64,000 nt of DNA from an uncultured Rikenellaceae bacterium (GTDB lineage: Bacteria > Bacteroidota > Bacteroidia > Bacteroidales > Rikenellaceae), in contig CALUND010000016.1 of NCBI GenBank assembly GCA_944321925.1, forward strand, positions 1-64,000, given 5' to 3'. A program made the translations under genes and the position numbers. The notes under the pieces were generated by a model. The model was given only the letters and a program-made list of their open reading frames with translations. It was not told where the DNA came from and did no database searches. The stretch's first letter is position 1; every line of letters starts with the position of its first letter. Below, piece by piece: positions 63,876 through 64,000 of this stretch.

Positions 63876-64000
63876 GTGTTTGAAGAGGCGTCGGAGACAT
63901 CGGCTGAAAAAATCGGCTGTAGAGATGTAAAAAAGGGTGCGATAACAGTCGGTTTGATGCGGTTTTCTTCCGATTCCTGCCGATTGTGAGAAGGAGATTG
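63876..64000. other. Right edge, no feature seen
   Basis: 125 bases after the MFS gene without a recognisable terminator or gene start. Confidence 0.5.

Overview
The window looks like chromosomal DNA from a Bacteroidales gut bacterium, most probably Alistipes or a close Rikenellaceae relative. The evidence is a SusC/SusD pair, lipoproteins with Bacteroidetes-type lipoboxes, DUF6562/FimB-like and DUF3575 surface proteins, the rsfS-ftsH-cdsA-psd gene order, an OxyR with the C199/C208 pair, and many promoters carrying the Bacteroidetes -7 element TAnnTTTG, some with TTTG 19-20 nt upstream. The genus is inferred from style, not from a marker gene. No rRNA, tRNA, phage, insertion sequence or CRISPR array was seen.

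Layout. 1-3.2 kb: a leftward fimbria-like surface cluster that runs off the window. 3.7-4.1 kb: a tandem ~83-bp repeat array, each copy carrying a promoter-like TATATTTG, ending at the promoter of a K+/H+ antiporter. 6.4-16.8 kb: a rightward S8 peptidase, S9 peptidase, SusC, SusD and two accessory lipoproteins, read as a peptide-uptake locus. 17-23.8 kb: an iron alcohol dehydrogenase, then a glycerol-3-phosphate block (glpD, glpR, HAD phosphatase, glpT) that shares a palindromic operator. 24-32 kb: an unknown lipoprotein, membrane pyrophosphatase, aldo/keto reductase, and a Wza-Wzc-HAD export group. 32.4-39 kb: a leftward glutaminyl cyclase, metH, metF, M20 hydrolase operon, divergent from serS and a 56-aa ferredoxin. 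40.7-45.3 kb: a serine hydrolase and a barrel-less TonB-plug protein. 45.9-52.8 kb: a leftward rsfS, ftsH, cdsA, psd, AI-2E transporter, riboflavin kinase::SAH hydrolase operon. 52.9-60 kb: oxyR, rarA, an EamA transporter, DUF4491, trpB2 and a porin. 60.3-63.9 kb: a metallophosphoesterase, a RibD-like protein with reversed domain order, and an MFS transporter.

The main discoveries are regulatory or architectural. (1) trpB2 has a complete transcription-attenuation leader: a 16-aa leader peptide with three consecutive Trp codons, a competing 1:2 / 2:3 / 3:4 fold and a T-tailed terminator. (2) A stand-alone riboflavin kinase domain is read in frame into S-adenosylhomocysteinase. (3) A reductase-deaminase protein has the two RibD domains in reverse order. 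(4) The motif TTTCGATKCGAAA sits just downstream of the -7 boxes of both glpD and glpT and is the likely GlpR operator. (5) The promoter-bearing repeat array lies upstream of the antiporter.

Together, glpT, the HAD enzyme and glpD would import and process glycerol phosphates under GlpR. MetH, MetF and SAH hydrolase serve the methyl cycle. CdsA and Psd make phosphatidylethanolamine. The S8/S9/SusCD set would digest and import peptides.
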